From: Kutzneria sp. CA-103260 | GTDB taxonomy: Bacteria > Actinomycetota > Actinomycetes > Mycobacteriales > Pseudonocardiaceae | Assembly (NCBI RefSeq): GCF_018263855.1 | Contig: NZ_CP073318.1 | Span: forward strand, 4,526,001 to 4,590,000 | Length of the DNA: 64,000 nt | Direction of reading: 5' to 3' | In this document: one piece after another, positions 15,915-23,833 of the stretch | How positions within the stretch are numbered: position 1 is the stretch's first letter | How the letters are laid out: each line of letters begins with the position of its first letter | Made by a program: the position numbers and the translations under genes | The notes under the pieces: generated by a model | Database searches by the model: none | Told to the model about the DNA's origin: nothing | What the model saw: only the letters and a program-made list of their open reading frames with translations

Positions 15915-16898
15915 ATGACGATCGCTGCTGGTCATCCGGACCTGTCGTTCGCCGACACCGTGCCAGCCGACCGGGACGAACTGGTCGGCCTGCTGGCCAC
16001 CGGACCGTTTCCGGACGCCTTGCGCGCCGCGATCAAGACCAGCCGGTTGAGTCTGGACCGCATCCAGCACCGGCTCGGGCTGCGCGGCATCACCATCAGC
16101 GTCGCCACCCTCAGCTACTGGCAGTCCGGCCGCCGAAGGCCGGAGCGGCCGGAGTCGCTGGAGGCACTGCGCCACCTGGAGGCAGTGCTCGGCGTGCCGC
16201 CGAGCTCGCTGACGGCGCTGCTGGGGCCACCCCGCCCGCGGGGACGCCGCAGCCGGCCGACGCGGGTGCTGCCGATCGACGCGCTCTGGTCCCGCCGCGA
16301 GCGGCTGGCCAGCCTGCTGAACCGGGTCGACACCAGCTCCGACTGCCGGCTCGGCCGGCTCAGCCAGCACGACCGCATCGAGATCGCCCCCGACGGCGGC
16401 CATCGTTCGCTCTGGGTGCGCCAGGTGCTGCGCGCCGAGCAGGACGGCGCCGACCGCTGGGTGATGGTCTACGACGCGGAGTCCGGCCCCGGCGTGATCC
16501 CGGAACTGACCAACCTGAGCAACTGCCGGGTCGGCCGGACCGCGGTGGACGAGGAGTCCAGCATCCTGGTGGCCGAACTGGTCTTCGACCGCACGCTGGC
16601 CCGCGGCGACACCGTGATCATGGAGTACCAGCTCAACCACGCCGGCCCGCAGTTCCCGGCCAGCGGCAACGCCTACTGCCGCAAGTTCCGGCTGCCGGTG
16701 CGCGAGTACGTGATCGAGGTGCGCTTCGACCAGTCGCGGCTGCCGGCCCGCTGCCAGCAGTACGCGGTGCCGGCCGGCGAGGAGGGCCCGTCCCGCCGTC
16801 GCAACCTCACGCTCGACCCGTCCGGCGGCGTGCACTCGGTCGCCCTGGGCTTCGGCCCGGGCGTGTTCGGCATCCGCTGGGACTGGCCCAGCCGGTAA
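15915..16898 (+). CDS. XRE-like regulator with C-terminal sensor region
   Basis: 327 residues starting MTIAAGHPDLSF after GAGGAG. The HTH lies at about 35-95: DALRAAIKTSRLSLDRIQHRL, then TISVATLSYWQSGRRRPERPES, then LEAVLGVPPSSL. This is an XRE-type repressor fold with the SYWQSG turn. The C-terminal 200 residues are beta-rich, with no catalytic motif I recognise. The same architecture recurs in Pseudonocardiales genomes as a helix-turn-helix protein of unknown role. It is monocistronic and closed by a strong terminator. Confidence 0.75.
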   Translation: MTIAAGHPDLSFADTVPADRDELVGLLATGPFPDALRAAIKTSRLSLDRIQHRLGLRGITISVATLSYWQSGRRRPERPESLEALRHLEAVLGVPPSSLTALLGPPRPRGRRSRPTRVLPIDALWSRRERLASLLNRVDTSSDCRLGRLSQHDRIEIAPDGGHRSLWVRQVLRAEQDGADRWVMVYDAESGPGVIPELTNLSNCRVGRTAVDEESSILVAELVFDRTLARGDTVIMEYQLNHAGPQFPASGNAYCRKFRLPVREYVIEVRFDQSRLPARCQQYAVPAGEEGPSRRRNLTLDPSGGVHSVALGFGPGVFGIRWDWPSR

Positions 16899-16912
16899 CC
16901 CGGTCTCGAAGG

Positions 16913-16946
16913 AACCCGTCGCCGATCCCCGGCGGCGGGTTTTTTC
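16913..16946 (+). terminator. Rho-independent terminator
   Basis: AACCCGTCGCCG (16913-16924) pairs with CGGCGGCGGGTT (16930-16941) across a 5-nt loop, and a run of six T follows. This is the clearest intrinsic terminator in the window, 15 bp after the XRE-like gene stop. Confidence 0.92.
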
Positions 16947-16999
16947 GTGTCGGCCCGTCGCCCGCACAGGCTTCGCCACACCCCTCCCTGCTCGTAAAT

Positions 17000-17041
17000 T
17001 AGGAATAAATATTGACATCGCCGGGGCCGCCCCGGCAACCT
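17000..17041 (+). promoter_or_regulatory. GH27 promoter with galactoside-regulon element
   Basis: TAGGAATAAATATTGACA at 17000-17017 is followed 18 bp later by CAACCT at 17036-17041. The same arrangement (15 of 18 bases identical, TTGACA, 17 bp, CAACCT) lies upstream of the ABC-transporter operon at 23752-23792. TTGACA would be the -35 box and CAACCT the -10 box, with the AT-rich part as the regulator site. The GntR protein at 22965-23663 is the natural candidate. Confidence 0.65.
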
Positions 17042-17082
17042 CGTCCCCGGCAGCAGCGTTGCCGCCAGGAACGAGGGAATCG

Positions 17083-19161
17083 ATGTTCTTACGCAGACTC
17101 ACGCTCGCCTGCGCGATCGCGCTCGGCATCGGCTCGCTGGCGGCGCCGACGGCGACCGCGGAGCCCGACCACCAGCAGCCCAACGCACCGGTGGTGTCCC
17201 CCACCCCGTACATGGGCTGGAACTCCTACTTCGGCCTCGGCGCCCCGACCGAGGACAACGTGCACAGCGTGGCCCAGTTCCTCGTGTCGAGCGGCCTGGC
17301 CAAGTCCGGCTACGACATCGTGTGGCTGGACGGCGGCTGGCAGGCCAGCCCGCCCCGCGACGGCCAGGGCAACCTGGCGGTCGACCCGGCGCGCTGGCCG
17401 TCGGGCATGGACAACCTGGTCAAGTTCATCCACGGCCTGGGCCTCAAGGCCGGCATCTACACCGACGCCGGCGCCTACGACGGCAAGAACTGCGGGCTGG
17501 GCAGCGGCGGCGGCTACTACCAGCGCGACGCCGACCAGTTCGCCCGGTGGGGCTTCGACGCCATCAAGATCGACTTTCTGTGCGGCCTGGCCCAGAAGCT
17601 CGACCCGGCGGTGGCCTTCCACCAGTTCTCCCAGGCCGTCGCCAACACCGGCCGCAAGATGATCCTCAACCTGTGCGACCCGGTCACCTCCGACTGGGGC
17701 GTGCCCGACTGGCCGTCGACCCGGATGGCCGGCTACGCCTACACCTGGGGCCCGGACAACGCGACCTCCTGGCGCACCGACACCGACGTGGCCTTCGGCA
17801 ACCCGACGCCCGGCGAGTGGCCGGACATCCTGCGCAACATGGACGACAACGCGGCGCACCCCGAGGCGCAGAGCCCCGGCCACTACAACGACCCCGACTA
17901 CCTGATCCCGATGCGTCCCTTCCCGACCGGTGGCACCGAGCTGACCGAGGAGGAGTCCACCACGCAGTTCGTGATGTGGGCCGAGATGGGCTCGCCGCTG
18001 ATCATCGGGGCGGACCCGCGCACGCTGCCCCAGTCGATGCTCGACACGCTGAAGAACCCGGAGATCCTGGCCGTCGACCAGGACCCGCTGGCCATCCAGG
18101 GCGTTCGGGTGGCGGACTCCGGCGGCGGCAACGTCTACAGCAAGGTGTTGTCCGGCAAGGGAAACCGGGCGGTCGTGCTGCTCAACCGCAGCGACTCCGC
18201 ATCCTCGATGACCGTGGACTTCGCCAAGGCCGGCCTGAGCGGCAACGTCAAGGTGCGTGACCTGCGGGCCCGCGCCGACAAGGGCACCACCACCGGCTCC
18301 TACACCGCGACCGTTCCCGCGCACGGCACCGTGATGCTCAAGCTGTCCGGCACGGATCTGGCCCCCGGCAACGACCTCGGCGGCAATGCCAGCGACAGCC
18401 CGGCCCTGGTCCGGTTCGACGACACGCACGCGTACACCTTCGTGCGGGACGCTTCCGGCCAGCTCGCGGAGAGCACCGTGGGCAGCGGCAAGTGGGCCCA
18501 GCTCGGCGGCCCGACCCACAACCAGATCCTCGGCCAGCCGGCGGCCTACGCCTCCGGCGCCGACCGGGTCGACGTTTTCGTGCGGGGCACGGACAACGCG
18601 GCCTACCAGCGGACGTTCCAAAATGGACACTGGGGCAACTGGGTCAAGCTCGGCGGCAACCTGACCGACTCCCCCACCGTGGCCTTCACCTCGCCGACAC
18701 AGTGGACCCTGGTGGCCCGCGGCGCTGACGGCAAGGTGTGGCAGCGTACTTCCGGCGGCTACGGCACGTGGAGTTCCCTGGGCTCGCCGAGCGACCAGCC
18801 GATCTACGGCCGTCCCAGCGCGGTGGCCGACGCCAACGGTACGCACATCGTGGTGCGGGCCTTCGACGACAGCGCATGGCTGTGGGAGCAGAACACCGGC
18901 TGGACCGGCCTGGGCGGCGTGATCAGCACCGCCCCGACGCTGCTGGCAACCTCCGGGCGGCTGTACATGTTCGCCCGAGCCAGTGACTACACGCTGTGGC
19001 AGCGCAACTTCACCGACGGCTCGTGGGGAGGATGGTTCCCCCGCGGCGAGTTCGCCAGCAACGCCATCGTCGGTACGCTCGGCGTCGCGGCCGGCGCGAA
19101 CGGTTCGGCGTGGGTGGCCGTCCGCGGTGTGGACGACCACGTGCACCAGACAGTGCTGTGA
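17083..19161 (+). CDS. Secreted GH27 alpha-galactosidase with lectin-like propeller
   Basis: 692 residues from ATG 17083 (GAGGGAATCG upstream). A signal peptide to about residue 26 is followed by the GH27 barrel: PYMGWNSY, DIVWLDGGWQ, GLKAGIYTD, AIKIDFLCG (nucleophile Asp) and ATSWRTDTDV (acid/base Asp), then HYNDPDYL. A beta-sandwich domain ends near 430. The C-terminal 250 residues are repeats of about 45 residues such as WVKLGGNLTDSPTV and WSSLGSPSDQP, resembling PLL/tectonin-type lectin propellers. It hydrolyses terminal alpha-galactose outside the cell, and the propeller probably binds glycan. It heads the galactoside region. Confidence 0.93.
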   Translation: MFLRRLTLACAIALGIGSLAAPTATAEPDHQQPNAPVVSPTPYMGWNSYFGLGAPTEDNVHSVAQFLVSSGLAKSGYDIVWLDGGWQASPPRDGQGNLAVDPARWPSGMDNLVKFIHGLGLKAGIYTDAGAYDGKNCGLGSGGGYYQRDADQFARWGFDAIKIDFLCGLAQKLDPAVAFHQFSQAVANTGRKMILNLCDPVTSDWGVPDWPSTRMAGYAYTWGPDNATSWRTDTDVAFGNPTPGEWPDILRNMDDNAAHPEAQSPGHYNDPDYLIPMRPFPTGGTELTEEESTTQFVMWAEMGSPLIIGADPRTLPQSMLDTLKNPEILAVDQDPLAIQGVRVADSGGGNVYSKVLSGKGNRAVVLLNRSDSASSMTVDFAKAGLSGNVKVRDLRARADKGTTTGSYTATVPAHGTVMLKLSGTDLAPGNDLGGNASDSPALVRFDDTHAYTFVRDASGQLAESTVGSGKWAQLGGPTHNQILGQPAAYASGADRVDVFVRGTDNAAYQRTFQNGHWGNWVKLGGNLTDSPTVAFTSPTQWTLVARGADGKVWQRTSGGYGTWSSLGSPSDQPIYGRPSAVADANGTHIVVRAFDDSAWLWEQNTGWTGLGGVISTAPTLLATSGRLYMFARASDYTLWQRNFTDGSWGGWFPRGEFASNAIVGTLGVAAGANGSAWVAVRGVDDHVHQTVL

Positions 19162-19173
19162 CGCAAGGAGTTC

Positions 19174-19884
19174 GTGTTGTCTGAACCCAAAAGGGATCGA
19201 CGCTGTGCTGTCGTGACGGGGGCCGCGTCCGGTATCGGCGCGGCCACCGCCCGGCGGCTCACCGCGGACGGCTACCGGGTGATCGGCGTGGACATCGCCG
19301 ACGGCGCCGAGGTGGCCGTCCGCGGCGACGTCAGCGCGCAGGCGACCTGGGACGAGGTGTCCCGGGTCGCCGGCGGGCAGGTGGACGCGTTGGTGAGCAA
19401 CGCCTTCACGGTCGTCGTGAAGCCGCTGCACGAGCAGACGGCGGCCGAGTGGTCGCGTCAGATCGACGTCAACCTGACCGCCGCCTACCTTGCCGCGCAC
19501 CAGTTCCTGCCGTCGCTGCGGGAGCGGCGTGGCGCGATCGTGCTGGTGTCGTCGGTGCACGCCCGGGCCGGGCTGCCGGGGCATCCGGCGTACGCCGCGA
19601 GCAAGGGCGCCCTGGTGTCGCTGGGGCGTCAACTGGCCGTGGAGTACGCGCCGGAGGTGCGGGTGAACACTGTGCTGCCGGGCCCGGTGCTGACCGGGGC
19701 GTGGGACCGAGTGTCCGAAGAGGACCGGTTGCGCAGTCAGGATTCCACGCCGCTGCGGCGGCTCGGCGACCCGGCGGAGGTGGCGTCGGTGATCGCGTTC
19801 CTGCTGTCGGCCGGGGCGTCCTTCGTCACCGGGGCGGACATCCTGGTGGACGGCGGGTGGACCGTGCGGAAGGACTCGGCGTGA
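19174..19884 (+). CDS. SDR dehydrogenase, possible galactose dehydrogenase
   Basis: 236 residues from GTG 19174, preceded by AAGGAG and only 12 bp after the GH27 stop. The Rossmann loop VTGAASGIGAATA, the catalytic Ser in LVSSVHAR and YAASK form the classical SDR set; NNAG is replaced by SNAF. GADILVDGGW is the usual C-terminus. Bacterial galactose dehydrogenases of the oxidative (De Ley-Doudoroff) pathway include SDR enzymes. Its place between an alpha-galactosidase and galactonate dehydratase makes galactose oxidation the best guess, but the motifs do not prove the substrate. Confidence 0.8.
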   Translation: MLSEPKRDRRCAVVTGAASGIGAATARRLTADGYRVIGVDIADGAEVAVRGDVSAQATWDEVSRVAGGQVDALVSNAFTVVVKPLHEQTAAEWSRQIDVNLTAAYLAAHQFLPSLRERRGAIVLVSSVHARAGLPGHPAYAASKGALVSLGRQLAVEYAPEVRVNTVLPGPVLTGAWDRVSEEDRLRSQDSTPLRRLGDPAEVASVIAFLLSAGASFVTGADILVDGGWTVRKDSA

Positions 19885-20505
19885 TCAGCGGGTCAGCACC
19901 ACCCGGGCCGGGGCGGCCTCGGCGTCGGTGAGGCGGATCGGCAGGCACGTCAGCTGGTAGCGGCCGGGCTCGGCGGCGGCGAGGTCCAGGCCCTCGATGA
20001 TCGGCGCTCCGGCGCCGAGCAGGATGTGGTGGGCCGGGAACTCGCTGTCGCCGAAGCACTCCACCGACAGGTAGTCGATGCCGACGAGACGGATTCCCCT
20101 GTCCACCAAGGCTTGTGCCGCCTCGGCGCTGACCGCGACGTAGCCGGGGTCGAACTCCCGGAACAGCCGGCCGGTGGTGGAGTTGGTGGTGCGGAACAGA
20201 ACCCGCTCCGCGCCGTCGGCGATGCCGGCGACGTGGTGCGCGCGGATCGGGCCGTCCTCGGCGATGCCGACCACCTCGACCGCCCCGCACAGCACGTCGA
20301 GGCCGATCTCCTCGATGCCGGCCGCGCCGGGGATGAAGTGCGAGGGGGCGTCCACGTGGGTGCCCTGGTGGGCCGACAGCGTCCACTTGCTGGCGTCGGA
20401 CTCCTCGCCGCGGTCCAGGCGGGTCTCCCACTCGCACACCGGCGCGGTGCTGCCCGGCCAGTGCGGCATGTCCGGCCGGATGGCCAGGGTGACGTCGATC
20501 AGCAT
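19885..20505 (-). CDS. Cyclase-family metal-dependent hydrolase
   Basis: 206 residues beginning MLIDVTLAIRPDMPHWPG. SAHQGTHVDAPSHF is the HxGTHxDxP metal site of the kynurenine formamidase/cyclase family, and VGIDYLSVE and FPAHHILL are the later family blocks. These Mn/Zn enzymes hydrolyse amides or lactone-like bonds. In this setting it could open a galactonolactone made by the SDR, but that is inference. It converges with the SDR gene (stops abut) and is divergent from galactonate dehydratase, sharing an AT-rich promoter region at 20530-20575. Confidence 0.85.
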   Translation of the reverse strand: MLIDVTLAIRPDMPHWPGSTAPVCEWETRLDRGEESDASKWTLSAHQGTHVDAPSHFIPGAAGIEEIGLDVLCGAVEVVGIAEDGPIRAHHVAGIADGAERVLFRTTNSTTGRLFREFDPGYVAVSAEAAQALVDRGIRLVGIDYLSVECFGDSEFPAHHILLGAGAPIIEGLDLAAAEPGRYQLTCLPIRLTDAEAAPARVVLTR

Positions 20506-20611
20506 GGGGCCATGGTAGGGGCCCAGAGGAATCAGCTCGCAATAAGTATCCATAATTAATGATTTGATGTACCCTCGGTGATGATCGGCGGACGAACCGT
20601 GAGGCAGGCCT

Positions 20612-21760
20612 GTGAAGATCACTGACATCGAGACGTTCCTGGTGCCGCCGCGCTGGCTGTTCCTGAAGGTCAGCACGGACGAGGGCGTCGTCGGCTGGGG
20701 CGAGCCGGTGGTGGAAGGCCGCGCCGAGACCGTGCGGGCCGCTGTGCGGGAGATGGCCGACCTGGTGCGCGGGCAGGACCCGCTGCGCATCGAGGAGCAC
20801 TGGCAGGTGTTGCGGCGCAGCGGTTTCTACCGTGGCGGGCCGGTGCTGTCCAGTGCGCTGGCCGGCTACGACCAAGCGCTGTGGGACATCGCCGGCAAGG
20901 TGCGGGGTGTGCCCGTGCACGAACTGCTCGGCGGGCCCGTGCGCGACCGGATCCGGGTCTACTCCTGGGTCGGCGGCGACCGTCCACAAGGGATTCGCGA
21001 AGCCGTGCAGGGACAGGTGGACCGCGGCTTCACCGCCGTGAAGATGAACGCCTGCGGGCCCATCGACGCCATCGCCACCCCGACCGACGTCGAGGGTGTG
21101 CTGGCGCGGGCGCACGAGGCCCGCGACGTGCTCGGGCCGGATCGCGGCCTGGCCATCGACTTCCACGGCCGCGTGTCCCCGGCCATGGCCAAGCGCCTGC
21201 TGCCCCGGCTCGAAGAGGTGCAGCCGCTGTTCGTGGAGGAGCCGATCCTGCCGGAGTTACCGGCCGCCGTGCTCAAGTCCGTTGTGGACAGTTCCCCGGT
21301 GCCCATCGCCACCGGCGAGCGGCTGTACTCGCGCTGGGAGTTCAAGCCGGTGCTGGACGCCGGCATCGCCGTGGCCCAGCCCGATCCCTCGCACGCCGGC
21401 GGCATCTCCGAGCTGCGCCGCATCGCCTCGCTGGCCGAGATCTACGGGGCCAGCATCGCCCCGCACTGCCCGCTCGGGCCCATCTCGCTGGCCGCCAGCG
21501 TGCAGGTCGCGTTCGCCACGCCGAACTTCCTGATCCAGGAACAGAGTCTGAACCTGCACTACAACGCGGGCAGCGAGCTCACCGGGTATCTTGCCGACAC
21601 CAGCCCGTTCGCCTTCACCGACGGGCAGTTGGCCCGGCCGACCGGACCCGGGCTCGGCATCGAGATCGACGAGGACGCCGTGCGCCAGGCCGCCGAGGCC
21701 GGGCACGCGTGGCGGTCGCCGGTGTGGCGGCACGAGGACGGGAGCCTGGCGGAATGGTGA
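20612..21760 (+). CDS. dgoD: D-galactonate dehydratase
   Basis: Enolase-superfamily dehydratase converting D-galactonate to 2-keto-3-deoxygalactonate. The 382 residues equal the length of E. coli DgoD. MKITDIETFLVPPRWLFLKV starts the capping domain. Metal ligands are seen in LAIDFHGR (Asp), LFVEEP (Glu) and ATGERLYSR (Glu), and catalytic His residues in DFHGR and APHCPLGP. QPDPSHAGGISELRRIA is typical of the galactonate branch. GTG start at 20612. It overlaps the aldolase gene by 7 bp. An AT-rich dyad at 20550-20562 upstream may be a regulator site. Confidence 0.9.
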   Translation: MKITDIETFLVPPRWLFLKVSTDEGVVGWGEPVVEGRAETVRAAVREMADLVRGQDPLRIEEHWQVLRRSGFYRGGPVLSSALAGYDQALWDIAGKVRGVPVHELLGGPVRDRIRVYSWVGGDRPQGIREAVQGQVDRGFTAVKMNACGPIDAIATPTDVEGVLARAHEARDVLGPDRGLAIDFHGRVSPAMAKRLLPRLEEVQPLFVEEPILPELPAAVLKSVVDSSPVPIATGERLYSRWEFKPVLDAGIAVAQPDPSHAGGISELRRIASLAEIYGASIAPHCPLGPISLAASVQVAFATPNFLIQEQSLNLHYNAGSELTGYLADTSPFAFTDGQLARPTGPGLGIEIDEDAVRQAAEAGHAWRSPVWRHEDGSLAEW

Positions 21761-22371
21761 CTTTCGGGAGCGCGCTGCGGGAATGCCGGCTGGTCGGCAT
21801 CGTCCGCGGGGACGGCGTCGGCCACACGCGGGACGCCGTGCACGTGCTGTTCGACTCCGGGGTGCGGCTGGTCGAGGTCTCGCTGACCGGTCCCGGCGCG
21901 CTGGAGGCCATCTCCTCGGTCAAGGTCCCCGACGGCTGCTGGCTCGGGGCCGGCACGGTGCGCACCGCGTCCGACGCCTCCGCGGCCATCGCCGCCGGCG
22001 CCACCTTCGCCGTCAGCCCCGCGCTGTCGCCGTCGGTCGCCGCCTGCGTGGAGGCCGGCCTGCCCATCCTGGCCGGCTCCTTCACCCCCACCGAGATCGA
22101 GACCGCCCTGTCGCTCGGGGCCGAGGCCGTGAAGCTCTTCCCCGCCTCCGCCGGCGGCCCCGCCTACCTTTCCGCGCTGCGCCAACCGTTCCCGCACGTC
22201 CCGTTCGTGCCGGTCGGCGGCGTGGGCGTCGCCGAGGCCGAGGCCTACCTGGCCGCCGGGGCCATCGCCGTCGGCGTCGGCTCGCCCCTGGTCGGCGACG
22301 CGGCCTCCGGCGGCGACCTCACCGCCCTGGCCGAGCGGGCGGCCCGGTTCGTCGAGCTGGCCGGGTCATAA
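21754..22371 (+). CDS. dgoA: 2-keto-3-deoxy-6-phosphogalactonate aldolase
   Basis: 205-residue KDPG/KDPGal class I aldolase. RLVGIVRGDG supplies the first strand, VRLVEVSLTGPGALEAI the catalytic Glu strand, LGAGTVRTASDASAAI the GAGT motif, and EAVKLFPASAGGP the Schiff-base Lys; VPVGGVGV binds the phosphate end. It would split KDPGal to pyruvate and glyceraldehyde 3-phosphate. The start ATG 21754 lies inside the end of dgoD, so translation is coupled. No KDGal kinase (DgoK) gene is visible anywhere in this window. Confidence 0.9.
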   Translation: MVTFGSALRECRLVGIVRGDGVGHTRDAVHVLFDSGVRLVEVSLTGPGALEAISSVKVPDGCWLGAGTVRTASDASAAIAAGATFAVSPALSPSVAACVEAGLPILAGSFTPTEIETALSLGAEAVKLFPASAGGPAYLSALRQPFPHVPFVPVGGVGVAEAEAYLAAGAIAVGVGSPLVGDAASGGDLTALAERAARFVELAGS

Positions 22372-22551
22372 CGCCTCGACCAGCAGGAAGGCGGCGCACA
22401 CGCAGGCCACCAGCAGGGTGATCAGCCGCGCGAGCAGCAACTGGTGCTCGGCGGCTCCGGCGGGCAGCATGGACCGGGGTCTGATGGCGCCGACCAACGC
22501 GATCACCAGCACGGCGACGAGCGCCAGGATCACTGCGGTGTGCGGCTCCAT
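22366..22551 (-). CDS. Small two-helix membrane protein
   Basis: 61 residues from ATG 22551: MEPHTAVILALVAVLVIALVG is the first helix, a short basic loop follows, then LARLITLLVACVCAAFLLV. It has no recognised family. Its stop overlaps the end of the convergent aldolase gene. The clean two-helix pattern supports a real gene, although no ribosome site is obvious. Confidence 0.5.
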   Translation of the reverse strand: MEPHTAVILALVAVLVIALVGAIRPRSMLPAGAAEHQLLLARLITLLVACVCAAFLLVEAL

Positions 22552-22598
22552 AGCGGCACACCGTAACCGGTCAGCCAACGCTAGTGGGACATATCCCC

Positions 22599-22928
22599 CT
22601 AATTCGGACCAGCGGCGTCGGCGCGGTCCGAGCCCTCGGCGGAGATCACCATCTCCCGACCGGTGTCGGCGGTCGCCCGCGCGATGCGAAGGGCGTTGTC
22701 CAAGGCAAGGTCCGGGTCGACAGCCAGGCCGATGTGGGACAGGTCGAGGGAGATCGCGCAGCCGGCCGGCAGCCGCGTTGCCGCGTCGAGGAAAACCTGG
22801 GTCTCGGCGACGGCGCGGTCGGCGTCCCGGCAGCTCTCGCCCAGGTAATCGACGTTGACCAGATGCCCGGCGGCCTGGGCCTCGACGGCCCGCAGCACCT
22901 GGGCCGCCTGCGCGGACGCGTCGGTCAT
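22599..22928 (-). pseudogene. Truncated proline dehydrogenase-like fragment
   Basis: 109 residues resembling the N-terminal third of monofunctional proline dehydrogenase: HLVNVDYLGESCRDADRAVAETQVFLDAATRL matches the first barrel strand and helix with the YLGE motif, and ISLDLSHIGLAVDPDLALDNALRIA the next strand. The remaining barrel with the FAD and substrate residues is missing; the frame ends in DRADAAGPN. A decayed gene is most likely, though a conserved short homologue cannot be excluded. Confidence 0.5.
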
Positions 22929-22964
22929 GGGCCGATCCCCGCAGCAGGAACCGTGTGGCCGGAG

Positions 22965-23663
22965 TCAGTTTCCGGAGATGCGGCGCAGGTCCTCGCTGGC
23001 CTTGTCCACCAGCGCCCGCATGGCCTGCTCGGCACCCTCGGCGTCACGGCCGCGGATGGCGTCGAGGACCTTGCGGTGGCTGGGCACCGGGTCGTCGGCC
23101 GGATCGGCGTTGTGCACGACCTGGTCGCGCATGGCCAGGCCGCTGGCGATGACCCGTTCCATCTGCACGACGAGCTGGTTGTGGGTGGCGCCGAGCAGGG
23201 CCCGGTGGAAGTCGAGGTCGGCGTCGACGAGCTTGCCGGGGTTGCCGGCGGCCTCGGCCATCCGGGCCAGGGCGGTGTCGAGGTCGGCCAGGTCGGCGTC
23301 GGTGGCCCGCTGGGCGGCGAGCTTGGCGGCGGCCGGCTCGACGATGGCCCGGACCTCGGCCAGGTGCTCCAGCAGGTCGGGGTCGGGCGGCCCGGCCGAG
23401 CGCCAGCGCAGCACGTCGCCGTCGAGCATGTTCCAGCCGCTGCGGGGCTGCACGAAGGTGCCCCGCTTCTGCCGGGCGTCGATGATGCCCTTGGCCGCCA
23501 ACACCTTCAGCGCCTCGCGCAGCGCGGTGAGGCTGACGTCCAGCTCCTCCCGCAGCGCGAGCAGGTCGAGGGTGGCGCCCTCGGGGATCTCGCCGGACAG
23601 GATCCGCCGGGCCAGCGCCTCCACGGTCTGCCCGTGCACGCCCCTGAGCTGGTAACCGGTCAC
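22965..23663 (-). CDS. GntR/FCD-family regulator (DgoR-like)
   Basis: 232 residues from GTG 23663, which has GGAGGG six bases upstream; ATG 23696 is less well placed. The winged helix reads LARRILSGEIPEGATLD, SLTALREALKVLAAKGIIDARQKRGTFV. The FCD sensor domain has EVRAIVEPAAAKLAA, a metal-ligand pattern in DLDFHRALLGATHN, and PSHRKVLDAI. FCD regulators respond to sugar acids such as galactonate. It is divergent from the ABC-transporter operon and adjacent to dgoD-dgoA. The palindrome TACTAA-T-TTAGTA at 23744-23756 in the shared promoter is its probable operator. Confidence 0.88.
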   Translation of the reverse strand: MTGYQLRGVHGQTVEALARRILSGEIPEGATLDLLALREELDVSLTALREALKVLAAKGIIDARQKRGTFVQPRSGWNMLDGDVLRWRSAGPPDPDLLEHLAEVRAIVEPAAAKLAAQRATDADLADLDTALARMAEAAGNPGKLVDADLDFHRALLGATHNQLVVQMERVIASGLAMRDQVVHNADPADDPVPSHRKVLDAIRGRDAEGAEQAMRALVDKASEDLRRISGN

Positions 23664-23743
23664 CTGACGCCCTCCACCCCTTCGCGCTGTCGGCATCCCA
23701 CACCTTGTGTGAAGACAGCACAGTATCGCCCAGCCACCGCAGA

Positions 23744-23792
23744 TACTAATTTAGTAATATATCTTGACACCGTCGCCTCGCCGCTGCAACCT
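23744..23792 (+). promoter_or_regulatory. ABC-transporter operon promoter and operator
   Basis: TACTAATTTAGTA (23744-23756) is a perfect 13-bp palindrome. It overlaps TAGTAATATATCTTGACA (23752-23769), which ends in a consensus -35 box; CAACCT at 23787-23792 is the -10 candidate 17 bp later. The TAGxAATAxATxTTGACA element and the spacing to CAACCT also occur upstream of the GH27 gene. This is the best candidate site for the divergent GntR/FCD regulator. Confidence 0.7.
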
Positions 23793-23833
23793 CACTGTCA
23801 CTTCCCATCTCACGTGAACGACAGGGGTCGCTG

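Noticed and set aside
20530..20575. Third copy of the galactoside promoter element before dgoD
   Set aside because: The region is AT-rich with an imperfect dyad CATAATTAATG, but alignment to the other two elements is too weak to call a copy.
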